Counted from the stretch's first letter, positions 13,000-26,061 are shown. The stretch is DNA of 64,000 nucleotides from Sycobia sp. Sy_11 (GCA_018907035.1 JACCIC010000022.1:111001-175000); one strand, 5' to 3'. Notes: generated from the sequence alone by a model not told the origin. Made by a program: numbers and translations.

Positions 13000-13620
13000 C
13001 GTATAACTCTCGCAAGGATAAACCGAAGCTTTATGAGGCGTTCTCTCGGTGCTTATAAATCGCCGACTAAAGACAAGCGGTGTCCCGTATAAGCCCGTAC
13101 ACATACTCTCTTTTCGTTTCCCTCCACACCCCCCCCCCCCCTTGAAAGCGCCTCGCGGACTGCGCTCTTGTTGCCGCGCGTCGGAATCAGCAATAATCGG
13201 GCAGCGCGCGTCGCGGAGGCTGCGGTCCCGAGGCCCTCGAGAGCGTCGGCCGAGCGCTCGCGGAGTTAAAATTGTATCGGCTCGTATATACATAAAACTT
13301 TTACGATCGCTTTTACCCTCCCAGCCCCCTGCGCCTTTTACGAGGAGCTCCCGGCGAAGGAGCGAGTAAGGGGGGGGGAGGCCTTCGCGGTACTTTCGAC
13401 ACGCGAGGAAGAGAGAGAGAAAGAGAGAGAGAGAGAGACATAGAGAGAGAAAGGGAAGCTTGCATGGAATAAGGCACGGATTCCGACAGAGCAGTAACGC
13501 ACGCCGTGCGAGAGTGACAGGAGGGGGGGATTTTGAGAACCAACGTATATAAACCTTTCGTATATAAGTCCTTCGCGCTTGCACCGAAGGCTCGAAAACT
13601 ATATATCAGATGGCGCATCT
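13000..13620. other. GC/CpG-rich non-coding island
   Basis: CpG-dense sequence in otherwise AT-rich intron, with a poly-C run near 13126-13141 and a GA-rich tract near 13410-13450. Long open frames here (up to 277 codons on the minus strand) are low-complexity, have no recognisable domain and overlap on both strands. I read them as base-composition artefacts. A regulatory role is possible but unproven. Confidence 0.35.
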
Positions 13621-14009
13621 AATAGTCGCGCACGAGGTTGAGAGGATGGGTAGAGTAATTTATTAAAATAATAATAATAATAATAATTACGAATTATTGT
13701 GAGTTTACCTATAACTTTAGAATATTTTGAACAATATATACATTCAACTCGTAGTATTATAATAAAAATTAGATGTTATGTATTATTTTACATTAGTTCT
13801 GTACATGCTCTATAATGTTCAAAAGTTAATAATTTGTCGTTAAATGTATCTGGTATTATTCAAAATTATTTATAAATACTCGATGATGCAATAAAGACTG
13901 TTGCATAATTAACCCCATATTAAGTATATTAGCTTTAGTATACCAGCAATAATTTCCATTTTATATTAATAAACATTGTTTATAAGATAATAATATATTA
14001 TAAAATATT

Positions 14010-14011
<2 letters not shown>

Positions 14012-14058
<47 letters not shown>
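14012..14058. repeat. (AT)n microsatellite
   Basis: A pure AT tract in AT-rich intron. Confidence 0.95.
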
Positions 14059-14060
<2 letters not shown>

Positions 14061-16189
14061 CACCTGTAGCATCGTCTACGTCACTATATACTTGAGTACA
14101 TTAATGTGGTCTAAAAGTATATATGAAGAATATACAAAAAATGTGCCAGATATTGCGATAAATCCGCGCGAATGACCTCACGTCTTATGTTTCCGCAGAC
14201 CATCGATCTTTTACATTATACAGAATTATAGATATGTAATACCGTAGTAATACATATAAAAATTTTTCTGTCTCAGAGTAATAGTTATACAAAGATATAA
14301 TTTAATTTTTCAAGATATTTTTTATATTTGCTATACTGTTTTGAAATCTTCACAAGTTATTCATGATTTTAAAAACTCTTTAAACGAAAATAAGTAAAAT
14401 TATTTAACTTTTATTTGTTGAAATGAGTGGAAATTAATAATTTGCCTTCTTATCATCTAATTGGATCCGTTTGTTCTTCCTTTTATCCTACTCTCATAAA
14501 ATTCTATTAACTCTATCTCAGCGATCAACTATTCTTGTCTATTTAATCCACTGGAACCGGAATAATCTCTCTTCGTGCTCATCACTTACAATTTGGACCT
14601 TCCGCAAACTCCCTCCCTCACCCCCCTCTCTCTTTTCGCTTCGTTGATATTACTTTTATTTTTTATCACGGCCTCTCAATGGGTTTTCTCGATATTGTTG
14701 TACTCCATACAATTAGAGATAGCTTTTCTATTTATGATTGGTCCAAAACTGATGTTCGTTGACTACTCTCTATACTTAATTTTTCTGACTGGTATTCTTT
14801 AGAAGTCAGTTATGATGTAGATGTACCAATTTTTTGATTATGTAAACATTTGAGCTATACTTTGCACAAGGTGGGTCCAGTTAAGCATATCAACTTCTCC
14901 GATTCTTCGATGATTACTAGGATGAGCTCTTTAGCAAGAGCGACCCTTTTTGTCTTTACATCTCGATCGAAAATTCGCGGTATTTATTGCCACCAATTTC
15001 GCTGCCCTTTCATACATTCTTTATATATTTATTTGAATTTTCATAGACATAAAATCGTTATATTGCAATTCAGATGTAAATAGCTTATGTTTAAAATTAA
15101 AGATTTTTTTTATATCAACAAATTATGATTCAAATAAACTTTCATAGGTGAGTTTTATATTCAATATGGAAATAAATCGTGTTATGGTGGAATGAGACAA
15201 TTTAAATTTAATAAACAATTTAAATTAGTACATAATTATATTTAACACGGCAGTATTTTTTTATTCCTTCTCAAGTTTTTTTAACATCCGATACCGAACA
15301 ATCCTCGATTTTTACGGATTGCACTTGTTAACAAATGCTAAGAGCTGTCCACTCAACATCAAATAATGCGTATTGTACGAGTGGCAAAAATTTTATGTAT
15401 TAACGGCACAATTAGTCACGAATTTATGATCAGATAGAATGAAAAATAATATCTGAAACTCGAGACAACGTTGGATAATCGTTCCCGATGAATTACTTTC
15501 CGCTAATTCGCTGAATACTCAACTTTCTTCCGTATCGATATAATGTGTTAGTTGTCTCTTACAGAAGCACAGGATCTATTGATATAAAAGAGTATAGATG
15601 CATGAGGAGGGAAGCTATATATAAATTCGAACTATGTGTTTTGAGTTTTCTTACTTTCGTTTATCGATAATCAAGAATGCTATTTATACCACCGACTATA
15701 CCAAAGAATTTTCCTATCCATACTATTAATTTAATGTTCAAGAGGTTAATAGGTTTTTTTTCTCATATTTGGCTACTGATTTCGACGATCCTTTTATTGG
15801 ATATTTTCTACATACATTTGGAGCAGCGAATCCTCTTATTCTCCTCACGATTAATATCAATCCCATTACTTTATCTGCATGTGTTCTTTTCCAAGTTTCT
15901 GGGATCGTTCTATTGTAATTATGATTAACAAGACAACAATCGACCAAATATTTTACCATCCGTGTCATTTTTAATTTTCTTGCTAGGGTCTTGAAGTACC
16001 TTATTATTATTGAGTTTGTTGATTTTATTGAGTTTAGGAAATTAATGAGTAATTATCTCTTTTGCCTTCTATCTGAACATTGTATGTTATGTCTATATGA
16101 ACTGTTGGATTTTATCCAAGCAATCGATTTCATTTGTGAAACTACTTCTAAATTAATGTAACCATTGAAATATTTAACTTTTATTGCTT

Positions 16190-16190
<1 letters not shown>

Positions 16191-16251
<61 letters not shown>

Positions 16252-16336
16252 TCTCTATCCAGGTCAGATTCACAGGAATGTTTGTATCAGAGTCGAAATA
16301 TTTAAAGTTTCGTAATAATAAATTAATCAGTGTATA

Positions 16337-16371
<35 letters not shown>
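16191..16371. repeat. (CT)n and (AT)n microsatellites
   Basis: A (CT) tract spans 16191-16248 and an (AT) tract spans 16339-16371, with 90 bp of unique sequence between. Confidence 0.95.
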
Positions 16372-16375
<4 letters not shown>

Positions 16376-16399
16376 ATATATAAACATATTATTGTACGT

Positions 16400-16880
16400 T
16401 CGAGCGATACCCTAGGCTATATTGCACGCGGCAGTTATACGGGCTGGTGTAAGGGCGATAAACTGCCCGTAATGTATGCCGTCAGCTCCGGATTCCTCCT
16501 TTTTCCCTACCTCTTTTCATCCGTTCGCTTTTTCTTTATTCTCTTATTTTTTATTCATGTTCTTTTTTTGCTTCTCTCAAGAAAACGCGAAGAGGGTGAG
16601 AAAAGGTATGGGAAAATCGAAGAAGCGCCCGCTAAGGGTTGAAGGGTGGGAGAAGACAAAAATAAACCGCCCCTGGGAAATATCAGGGCGGACGTTATAC
16701 CCGCCTCGGTATCGAAGAGGCAGATGCAGTTTGTTCCATTTCGAAGTTTTGCGAACGGGGTGCGGGCCGTATGGCAACGCCCACCCATTCTTTGGCCCGG
16801 TCAAGCGTCCATATAATGAGAAATCTTTGCCGCTGGGAATTTCATCAGGGTCGCTTAGGCCAGCTTCACTTTCATCTTTT
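16400..16880. other. GC-rich non-coding block, candidate conserved element
   Basis: A compositional island with many CpGs and no long homopolymers, for example CGGACGTTATACCCGCC and CTTTGCCGCTGGGAATTT. Frames on both strands are open but match no family I recognise. Such islands inside very long introns of developmental genes are often enhancers. That reading is inference. Confidence 0.3.
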
Positions 16881-18600
16881 TAATCCTGTTCTATTCCTTT
16901 TCCTCTTGTTGCGTATTATCTCTCTTCTTTAATTAAATTAATCTCCTTACATTTTTCTACACACACACGCACGCGCGCGCGTACATACGAATATATGATC
17001 GTATATGCCCGATGAAAAGGTTCGTTCCAATTATGAAAGCTAATAAAAATCTTAATTTTTGATCAGATTGTGTTTATATAATATGTGCTTCATATAACAT
17101 CTAAGACCGTCCGTTTATAATAATGTCCATTTTTCATTTTTGTTATAGTAAGAAAATGTGATTCAGTTATTTATATGTTATAGGGAACATTGAATTCGCT
17201 CACAGTAGAAGCGATTGTATTTAGTCCGACAGCCTTTGACTACATTTTTAATAATGGATACACATGAAACAGGTATTGAAAACATTATATTGTTACTTTT
17301 TGTTTTATAAACAGTAAGCATTTTCAAATTATCAAGGCATATCAGCACAGTTTCAGCCTCCCAGCGCATATTCTGTATATCACATATGTTCTGTAATTAT
17401 CCAAACTTTATTGACATTTCACGGAGCTGACCGTAGATTTGCTTTCATAATTCTGTCTTGCTTCTATCGATCATCGTCAACGTTCGGTACATACTTCGGG
17501 TGAAGGCTACATTGCTCGAAACCCGGTATACTTTTTGAGAATTATTGTACAGAAAAATACGAATAGTGTTTTATAATGCTCATTATTAGACTATTTTATC
17601 ATATATACATAAATAGTGTAAATCTAAATATGCATAAAAACTGAGATGAGGTAGTATAATCGATGATGTTCTAGTTTAAAAATGGCAAGGCTACACTTGC
17701 TAACATTTTCATATGGTGTCCTGACATAATCAGTAAAAATATAATATTTTTTTATTTAATTGACATCGATGAATATTTTCTGAATTAAAAATAAAACTCT
17801 CTATTTCTGCCATCACATTTTCGTGATTCGACGACTCTTTCAAAAGACGCATTGTTAAATTGGTCAGTTTTAACAATTTATATCTCAGTTGCCTAAAACT
17901 TAAAATATCTGAATTGTGGATATGTTACACGTTTCTTGCAAAAGTCAAGCAGTTCTTACCAATTTTTGGAAAAACTGATTCACTTCCGAAATATATAACT
18001 GTATCTATACACTGTTGTTTGCTTCTAGATTCTATCTTGTATTTTCGAAAATCTTTTATAAGTTTACATTCTGCTTATTTTTCTCCCTTTCATTTATTTA
18101 ACCTATTTTTGAGCCTCGATTTCGATGTAGTATCATGTTATTGTCGCATGAAACATTTAGGTTAGTCTATAATTTTGCCGTGATTTATTTTATAATATTG
18201 CAGGCGCGATCGTGCAATCTAAAACAAATACGTTCCTAGGCATTATCTCAGTAATTAATGAATTAATTAAGCCACTTGAAGGATAAAGCTTTAGAATACA
18301 AAGTTGATTTTTTTAAACTCGTAAGTAACCAAAGTATACATCAAAATCACTAATTAAAAGCAATCAGCGAGGCTCCGTAATAAAAATAAAAATAGTCGAA
18401 AAGTATAGAAAGCTAAAGAAAGAAACATTGTCGGAAGGAAGGCTTTTGATTCTGTTGATTCTCGACAACGTCATTAAACAATTATCCACATGAGCAGTGT
18501 ATCTTATAGAAACATAGACAAACTGCGACACATCGTTCGATACACACACTGTCATACTCACATACATATAAACAAAAGCAACGTTCAATACAAACACAGG

Positions 18601-18603
<3 letters not shown>

Positions 18604-18673
<70 letters not shown>

Positions 18674-18789
18674 GTAGAAAGGCGGGTTGGAAGCTTCAAG
18701 GCGCGGAGGTCAGAAAGCAAAGTTAACCAGGCCAAAGTCTGGGCAGCCAGTGCTATTTCCGTACTTATTCACCCGCACACATCGGTTAT

Positions 18790-18847
<58 letters not shown>

Positions 18848-18880
18848 GGAGAGAGAGATAGAGAAAGAGAAAGAGAGAGA
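18604..18880. repeat. (CA)n, (AT)n and GA-rich microsatellite cluster
   Basis: (CA) spans 18605-18670 and (AT) spans about 18793-18840. The (AT) tract runs straight into an imperfect GA tract to about 18880. Confidence 0.95.
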
Positions 18881-19314
18881 GCAAGAGCGCAAGATAGACG
18901 GACTATAGCGGGTCTGCACTCTCCTGGTGAATTCGCGTCACGTTCGTAATACAAGGAGGGAACTTTGCTTGGCCCTTTGGTGGACTGCGACGACTACCGA
19001 CCAACCCTCTGTCCGCGCTCATTCGTTCGTCTGTCTTGTCTCTCTTTTATACCACTAACGCGGGCGTGCGTGCGGTTACCACAACACGGTTCTTCACTCT
19101 AGTTTTCCACCTTATGTGTGTGTCTATATATATATATATAAACAGAAGAGCATTACGACCTAACGAAAAGGGTAAAGCAAGGGAGAAAGAGAATAAAGGG
19201 CGCAATTGGTCGAAGCGAGAAAGAAAGTTATGAACAGACTGATAGACTGAGGTACAGACAACCCGGGAAACTACTGGATTATACTCGATTTCATTTTTAG
19301 CTTTTTTCTATATG

Positions 19315-19361
19315 GGTATATATATATATATGTGTGTATGTATATATATATATATATATAC
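19315..19361. repeat. Interrupted AT/GT dinucleotide tract
   Basis: Alternating (AT) with a short GTGTGTATG interruption. Confidence 0.9.
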
Positions 19362-21820
19362 GTAATCCCTTGCGGTTTCGATCACGTAGCGCAATTGTAT
19401 AGAATTTTCAACGAGAATATTTATATACAAGTCTTTTGTATTTATGAGCTGCCATGGGAATAACGAAGGAAGAAAGAGATTGGAAGCGAAATTGTAAATA
19501 TAGTTTGACAATATTGCAGGGGGCGACTTGTATACAGGACGGAGTGCATTTACGATTTTATCGATTTGGATAAATGTATGATAAAATTAAAGATTCATAA
19601 AAGCAAGTATTGCTTTATTGGGAGCTTTGTAAGAAATCTGGTGAGATCGTTAAAATATGAATGAATCGTTCAATAAATAAGTAGTTAAAGCGTTATACGA
19701 TCGATGAATTTATAAGTCGATTGTAAGCGAAGAATTATTTTATTACGTTAGCAGCGAGATTTTCACAAATTATTTTTATTAAAGCTATAATAAACTGCAA
19801 TATGCTATATTATGAAAATAATTTATTGCTCATAAGTGACTATCATAGTCGTGATTTCAACATTTTTCTGTGCCTGGCAGGTATTTTCGTACTTCTCCCC
19901 CTTGAAAAAAATTCTGACGTTTTTAAGTTTTGAACTATTAAAATCGTCTTCTAAAAATTTATTTTTAATTATCGGTAGAGATTTAATTTGACAAAAATTT
20001 TCCTCGAAACTTTCTTCATTACGGATAACAGAATTTCTACATAATGAAACCTTCATGGCGGTAAGGACATATTAAGTTCAGAACATTACGTATAGCCAAA
20101 TAGCTCCTTTGGGGAATTCACAGTTTCGTATTTATAAGTTTCGTATCGACAAGTTTTTGCATGGTATCCTATCTCTGTTTTTCCGTATATTTAATTTAGC
20201 TATTTCTGGTTTTACTAGGGCTATTAGATCATGTGAAAAGAATTTTAATTAAATTATTTTAATTGTTAATAACTATATTTGTTTATGTGATTGGTCAATA
20301 AAGGAAGTTTTTATATACTCAGAGTATCTATAAACTGTATGCCAGCCAAAGGTTTTACGTTAATATTAATGAAGAAGCGTTACTTAGTAGATAACAGAAC
20401 TAATCGGCATTAATTCACCATTATTCTTCATACAAAAACAGATGAATCTTCACGAAGCTAATATTATAATTGCACAAAATTTGTTTAATTATTTCATTTT
20501 TCATTATACGTGTATTTCCAATAGGACGTAGCTGTATCGCTCCGTTTTCCTGACTCTCCATACTCTGCGCTTGAATTCGGTTAACGTATAGATATAATTA
20601 AAAAATTAAACAGTATGTAAATAACCAAAAATTCAACGTTGAGTCTCTAGTTGAAGATAAATTCCACGGATACGTTAAATATTTACCCATAGACCATTCA
20701 ACTCTCGAGTGCAGGCTGATGTTACCTACAAAGTTAGTGGTACAGTTTCATCTAATTGTAATTGATAGTTCTAATTTACATACTGCTTCGAACATTGACT
20801 GTTATCTGTATTGGTGCTAATGCGATATTAAATACCCAACGGCATAATTAGATAAATCTGGAGCGTTAATATTAGATGACTGAGAAATCATCTATTTGGA
20901 TATCAAAAAAATAGGTAAATGAATTTCAATCAGTCTTGTAAGATTTAATAAAACGCATATTAACAGGAACTATTCAGAAATTTTAAATTTAAATACAACA
21001 CTATCCAATTACTTTGCAATTCCAAATTTTAAAAGTTGAAATTCTTTATTTGTGTATTGAAGTAGTGCAAAATTTATTCATTTATATGTATAGTGTATTC
21101 TTAGAAATAAACATGTATGCGGCTAAATTAAAAAATATGCGTAAGCAAGAATTTATCATCTTATAAAATCATAATAATTATTAAATTTTATTATTTTATT
21201 ATTTATAAGTATTGAGATAAAATATTCATATAGTATATGTATAAGAAGAGAGCTGGTAGCGACTTCGCAAAGGTTGCAGTATATAAAATAAAACTAAAAG
21301 AAAAATGTTTATATGAAAAATAAACAAATATTTATATTAGAACGAGCAAGAGTACGTCATGGAGCATTTAATCCAAACGATAATAAAGCCTTTCGTCGAA
21401 AATTTCGTTTAGGGGAAATTTCATTAAAAGTTGCCGAAACTTTAGGCGATTAAAAAAAAGAAAACATTAAATTTTACGTGAACAGTTGAGAAAAAAAACA
21501 ATTGTTGACTTTACTATAATATATATAAAATAACTCTGCGTGGTTTAGCTCACAAGACCCTGGTCGGCATCGCTCGCACACATGCATAGAGAGCGCTCAA
21601 ATCCGGCGCCGCGATATATCCCAATATACAAATTTGAGAGTACAAGTCCTGTCCCGGTTAATTATACGCCAGGCGTTTCGGCCACGCGCCCCTCGCTGTC
21701 TCGGAGGAGGGTAATATTTTCGCATGTCCCGGTGCGAGCGCGACGTGCGCATCTACATATCACAGACGCCCGAGCATTTCAACTATATTTGAATTGCACG
21801 CTGTGCGGTCAGTCGCCATA

Positions 21821-21822
<2 letters not shown>

Positions 21823-21880
<58 letters not shown>

Positions 21881-21902
21881 CATATATGTATATATGTATA
21901 TA
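21823..21902. repeat. (AT)n microsatellite grading into ATGT units
   Basis: Pure (AT) to about 21875, then TATGTATGCATATATGTA-type units. It lies about 105 bp beyond the donor side of the FRFPSNYGVEKYLE exon. Confidence 0.95.
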
Positions 21903-22007
21903 TAAGGATTGAGGATGCGCGCTTATACACAACATATTATACAGAGAGGCATCGAAAAGGGAAAGATGGATATATGTGTATACATTAGATTAGATATAGA
22001 TACTCAC

Positions 22008-22148
22008 CGGAAAAGAGCTCGAGGTATTTCTCGACGCCGTAGTTACTGGGGAAGCGGTAGTTCGGATCCCTGAGGGCGCCGTCGCTGTGCACTTTGACGC
22101 GCTTTATCATGAAGCTGATATTGTCCGCTCGCCCGTCCTGATTGAAGT
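22008..22148 (-). CDS. ADAM10: ADAM10-family metalloprotease, exon DFNQDGRADNISFMIKRV
   Basis: A 141-bp exon in the N-terminal half of the catalytic domain. The readable stretch DFNQDGRADNISFMIKRVKV corresponds to the family's DF...NISFMVKRIRI. PNYRFPSNYGVEKYLELFS corresponds to FRFPNIGVEKFLELNS. The acceptor is ATTGCAG and the donor GTGAG at 22007-22003. It starts in phase 1 (AC completes the GAC begun upstream) and ends in phase 1 (a single G completed by AG at 7285). Both joins therefore restore family-typical residues, D after KHT and E after LFS, which confirms the exon order. Confidence 0.95.
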
Positions 22149-22962
22149 CTGCAATAGAGATGAAGCCAAATATGTTATTATATAATACTAGCTTTCAGCG
22201 TGTCGGCTTTGCCCGAGATTATAATCTTAACTGTTAAGTAAGATCTGTGTAAAACATATCCTGCGCGTAAATCTATATCCCGATAGATAATTTTATTATC
22301 CTATGATAATATAGAGCAGATTCAATCTAATCATTGAATGATCAAAGGAGATTCTAATTTTCGTTCAATTTCACGGATCGTTTTATCGTTTGATAATATA
22401 TCACTGAATCAAAAGAATACCTATTCAATATTTCTTATGTATTTTCCCGCAGAATGCGAATAGGAGCAATTTTCTTTGTGGAACAGAGGAGAAAAAATCT
22501 CAAACGCGAATGGCTCAAGCAAATAAAACAAAAAATTTATATTTTATGCCGAAAATTTTTGTTATTGAATATATTATTCTTTCTCCATCAGTAGATATTA
22601 ACAGTTATGATGTTTTAAAGTTCAAATTTGACAATTTTTATTTATTTTATCTACGTGTAAAATAGCAATTGATATTTTTAGATAGATAATACGATAATTT
22701 CAGTTTCAACGTTTGGTAACCATTTTGAATGACTTGAAACCAATAATTTGAACATAACTGATGATAAACATACCCAACCAATCAAATTCTCACGTATATT
22801 CAAACGTTTATTGTTAATCTTAGCTTAAACAAAGGAATTTTTACCAATATCATTTTAAATAATTAAGAAATGTAAAAACAAGAAATATCATTTTGAATAT
22901 TCAAAAAATGTCCTACAGTATTTATACAATAATTCGCTATACTAATACAATGAAAGTTAGAC

Positions 22963-23470
22963 CGTCCTTGTTTATAATGACCCCCGAATAATCTGAAATG
23001 AAAATTACTACTAAAAAATAAAATAAAAATAATAAAATTAATAAACTATATTCTATATTATTAAAAGACAACCTGACTCCTCCACCACCTTATTTTCTCC
23101 ATTGGTGTTCGACGTTTCGAACCGTAGCGGTAATAGACCGTATAATAGATCGTATAATATATACTAAACTCCTAGTTTAGTTCCTGAAACTAAACTAATT
23201 TATTAAATTTATAATTTATAAACTAGGAGTTTAGTTCCTGAGGATGAACGGTAGCGATTCGAAACGTCGAACACCAAAGAAGAATATTGTTTTATTTTAT
23301 TATTTTTAACCTTTAATCTTATTTATTTTTTAGTAATAAGTTTTATTTTAGATTCTTTGGGGGTGATAAACAAGGACAATCTGACTGATATTGCTTTAGT
23401 TAATATATTATAGTATAAAGACTGTAAGACCGATAAAAATATTTATTAATTTAGTAAATAATATATAATA
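22963..23470. repeat. Two copies of a dispersed repeat family in head-to-head inversion
   Basis: The left part, read on the minus strand, contains GGTTCGAAACGTCGAACACC, GGTGGTGGAGGAGTC and GGGGGTCATTATAAACAAGG. The right part, read on the plus strand, contains CCTGAGGATGAACGG (23239-23253), CGATTCGAAACGTCGAACACC and GGGGGTGATAAACAAGGAC, and continues to AAGACTGTAAGACCGATAAA. The inner ends (AAACTCCTAGTTTA and TAAACTAGGAGTTT) are also inverted, so the locus could fold back over several hundred bases. The right copy lacks the GGTGGTGGAGGAGTC segment. Confidence 0.75.
23239..23278 (+). ncRNA. Hammerhead-ribozyme-like motif in dispersed repeat
   Basis: The order fits a minimal type I hammerhead: GTTC (stem I strand), CTGAGGA (core CUGANGA with G at the variable position), a short stem II of GAACG/CG(A)TTC, GAA, the self-complementary ACGT (stem III), C (cleavage-site position), and GAAC pairing with GTTC. 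An extra T between CTGAGGA and stem II and a bulged A in stem II depart from the consensus. Hammerheads with very short palindromic stem III are known from Penelope-like and related retroelements. Activity is unproven. Confidence 0.45.
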
Positions 23471-25983
23471 AATAAACATTAAATTAGACAGGCATTTCAT
23501 TTAAATCATATTCATAAAATTATGCTAGCCGTAATTAATTTGAAGAATTTTAGGCCGTAATAATTTATTCTTGAAAATACTGCAGAGACTACCGTTGCCG
23601 CTGTCCTTATCGCTCCAGCCTCAGGGCTACATGGAACAAGTTGATAATTTCCGGGTCGTGGGTGTGAGTTGGGCGTCCGATCGAAACTGCTTCGAGGGGG
23701 AAGTTTCGTCCACAGCGCGTAGTTCGCTGCTCAAATCGGCGATTGGGCGCGGACGTTCCGACAGATAGATAGGAACCTGCGAGATATAGGGGCGGGCGCG
23801 GGGAAAGGGCGATGGACCGGTGACGCGGGTGGTCGAAAACCGAGAGAGTTAAGAGACAAAACTAGTTAGCGGCCGCCGAGCCAGCACTGGTGGCCAATTG
23901 CGAGAGCCGGTTCTCCTAAGTCTAAGGGCACGTGCATGTATGTGTGTGTGTGTGTGTGTATGTGCGTGTGTGTGTCGACGACACCGAGGGAAAACTCAGC
24001 CCTGCTAATTGTCTCGCTCAATTTTCTGTCGAATCCCGAACTTTGTCGTTTGGTTTCGTTTGGGTTCGTTTGGTTCTGCACTCTCTGTCTTTCTCTCTGC
24101 CTCGGTCATTTTTTTGTTGAATTTCATTATTTTTCTGTCTCTTAATTAATGCTCTATTTTTTCTTAACATCTATCGCTATTCGGTCTACCGATTTAAGGA
24201 TTGATTCGAAATGCACCACTACAGTCATAAAGGTAATTGCTCTGAAGACAATTGTTATAAGTGTAAAGTAGAAGTTAACGAATTAAGATTTCATAAGTAT
24301 TGGAATACTTGTGTATATTTAAAGATACTTGTGTATATTTGAGGAACCTCTTCGTTCTATTTTTCACACACAAAGTCTTTTATCGAAGTCATGTTTAGAA
24401 CTAGGATGCCCAGAATATTCTTCATTTGCAAGTCATATTCGAACTAAAATTAACACACTCAATAAGTTTTCTTCAGGGGTTTTATATATTTCTCATCATT
24501 TACTTCGCAGGTCGAGTTTTTAATTATTAATATATCAGATATTATTTTTTTCAATAACCTCTTTAGAATATTTATTCTCACGAAAATCTATCTATTCACC
24601 TACATGAAAAATATATACTATATAAAATAGCTAAATAAAGTATAAAGTAATAAGATCCTTGGCTTACTAAAAACCCTTTTATTATAAGAACAACTTTCTT
24701 ATTATTTTGCTAATGCAATATGAATCTTTATTACCGAACTGTAAGTAGTGTAAACACCGGTGCGGCCAGCCATAGCAGGGAATCCAATTAGATTAGTGCG
24801 GACGCGCGTGTATGCGTGCATGTACCTTTGCGTGCATGTATTTGTACATAAATGCATATATAAATCGTTTCATCTATTGGACTTTTAGTATGCTTTCTTT
24901 TAAATTTAGTACAAGTAAAACCGATTCCGAGAAACGCCGCCGCTATATCTACGAGCATATCGCCAAGTCCACTCTGGAAAAGTAATTAATTTTTTTCTCA
25001 TGCCCTATTGATTTTGATAACGAAGACACATGATATGCACCCTAGGGAAAGTAGAATGTCGGCGGAGTGGCATATTTTTCAAAGTTTCATATAGGTTATG
25101 TAATAATTTTATTTACGAAGTGAGTGATTTACCACCTTAAGCGAAGGCTTGCAATGTAACGAGATTCGTAAAAAAATTACCTTTTCCTCTTTCGAACCGA
25201 AGATAAAGGGCGATGGCGCGATTTGTAGGTTAGAAGGAGGAAAACAAAGTATTATATATCAGCATATATTCTCTCTTTATCTCTCTCTCTATCTCTCTCT
25301 CTCTCTTTCTTTCTTTGTTTATAGTAAGGAAATAGTGGATACTACTCTCCCACATGAACTATATTTTATTTTTTACACGAAAATTATATTCTTTACAGTT
25401 AGTTCTACATCTTTTACAATTTCTGTGTTTAAAGTAGTATTTTAAACAAATTTTGCTTGCCCTTTTCATTGAATACTCTACAGGTTTTTGTTACTGATTT
25501 AAATAATTCTATCATTAATTTAGTATTTTAATAATTTAATAAAGCGAATTTTTATTTATTATTGAACACATGTTTTGAATAATTTATGTATACATTGTAA
25601 TTATATATGTCAATTTACAATTAAGCTAAGTTCATACTTAAACATCGAAATAGAAGAACTTATAACTGGTTTAATATAAATTTTTGAAAATATAAGTATT
25701 GGCACTTTTTTCAGTATTATAAATTTCACTATAATAATCCCTATACAATTATTACCCTTCACCTGTCCATCTTAGCGCGTAACATTTCGGGAAAAAACCA
25801 AGAAAACGACAAAGGGAAAGAGAGAGAGAGAGAGAGTGAGAGAGAAATAGAGGTGCTCGACAGCGTCCCATGGTCATATTGCTATTCAAAAAATATGAAT
25901 TATATTTATTAAATAAAAAATAAATGACGAACGTTCGATACGGGAATAAGAAAAAGTCGTTACGCGACACGGAGCGAAATGTG

Positions 25984-26061
25984 TAGACTATTGCTTACGG
26001 GTGTTTATTGACGCACGAGCCGCAGGCGAGGTTTTCGCCCCTAGTGGCGTAATAGACTATT
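25984..26061. repeat. Short segment flanked by 9-bp direct repeats
   Basis: TAGACTATT at 25984-25992 recurs at 26053-26061, enclosing 60 bp of GC-richer sequence that begins GCTTACGGG and ends TAGTGGCGTAA. It may be a tiny insertion with a target duplication. No matching inverted ends beyond a few bases. Confidence 0.3.

Larger units (their letters stand above)
7286..22007 (-). other. ADAM10-family intron, 14.7 kb, containing a nested pseudogene
   Basis: The intron has donor GTGAG at 22007-22003 and acceptor CAG at 7288-7286. It contains two hairpins near 8.1-8.3 kb, an SLC17-type pseudogene on the opposite strand (10.6-11.95 kb), a repeat copy at about 12.05-12.17 kb, a GC-rich island at 13.0-13.6 kb, a GC-rich block at 16.4-16.88 kb and many microsatellites. 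I see nothing supportable in 8.3-10.5, 13.7-16.1, 17.0-18.5 and 19.5-21.5 kb beyond AT-rich DNA. Confidence 0.85.

Noticed and set aside
12751..13618. Long minus-strand frames of 277 and 101 codons
   Set aside because: Both run through poly-C and GA repeats, overlap each other and a plus-strand frame, and show no domain. They are base-composition artefacts.
14575..14820. Hydrophobic 75-codon frame as a possible membrane protein or mitochondrial fragment
   Set aside because: AT-rich translation with no conserved mitochondrial or receptor motif, and the neighbouring frames do not continue it.
18605..18670. Tandem repeats as a possible CRISPR array
   Set aside because: Pure dinucleotide microsatellites without spacers, in a eukaryotic genome.
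21541..21575. tRNA-like GTGGTTTAGCTCACAAGACC
   Set aside because: Looks like an A box, but no B box at the right distance and no cloverleaf.
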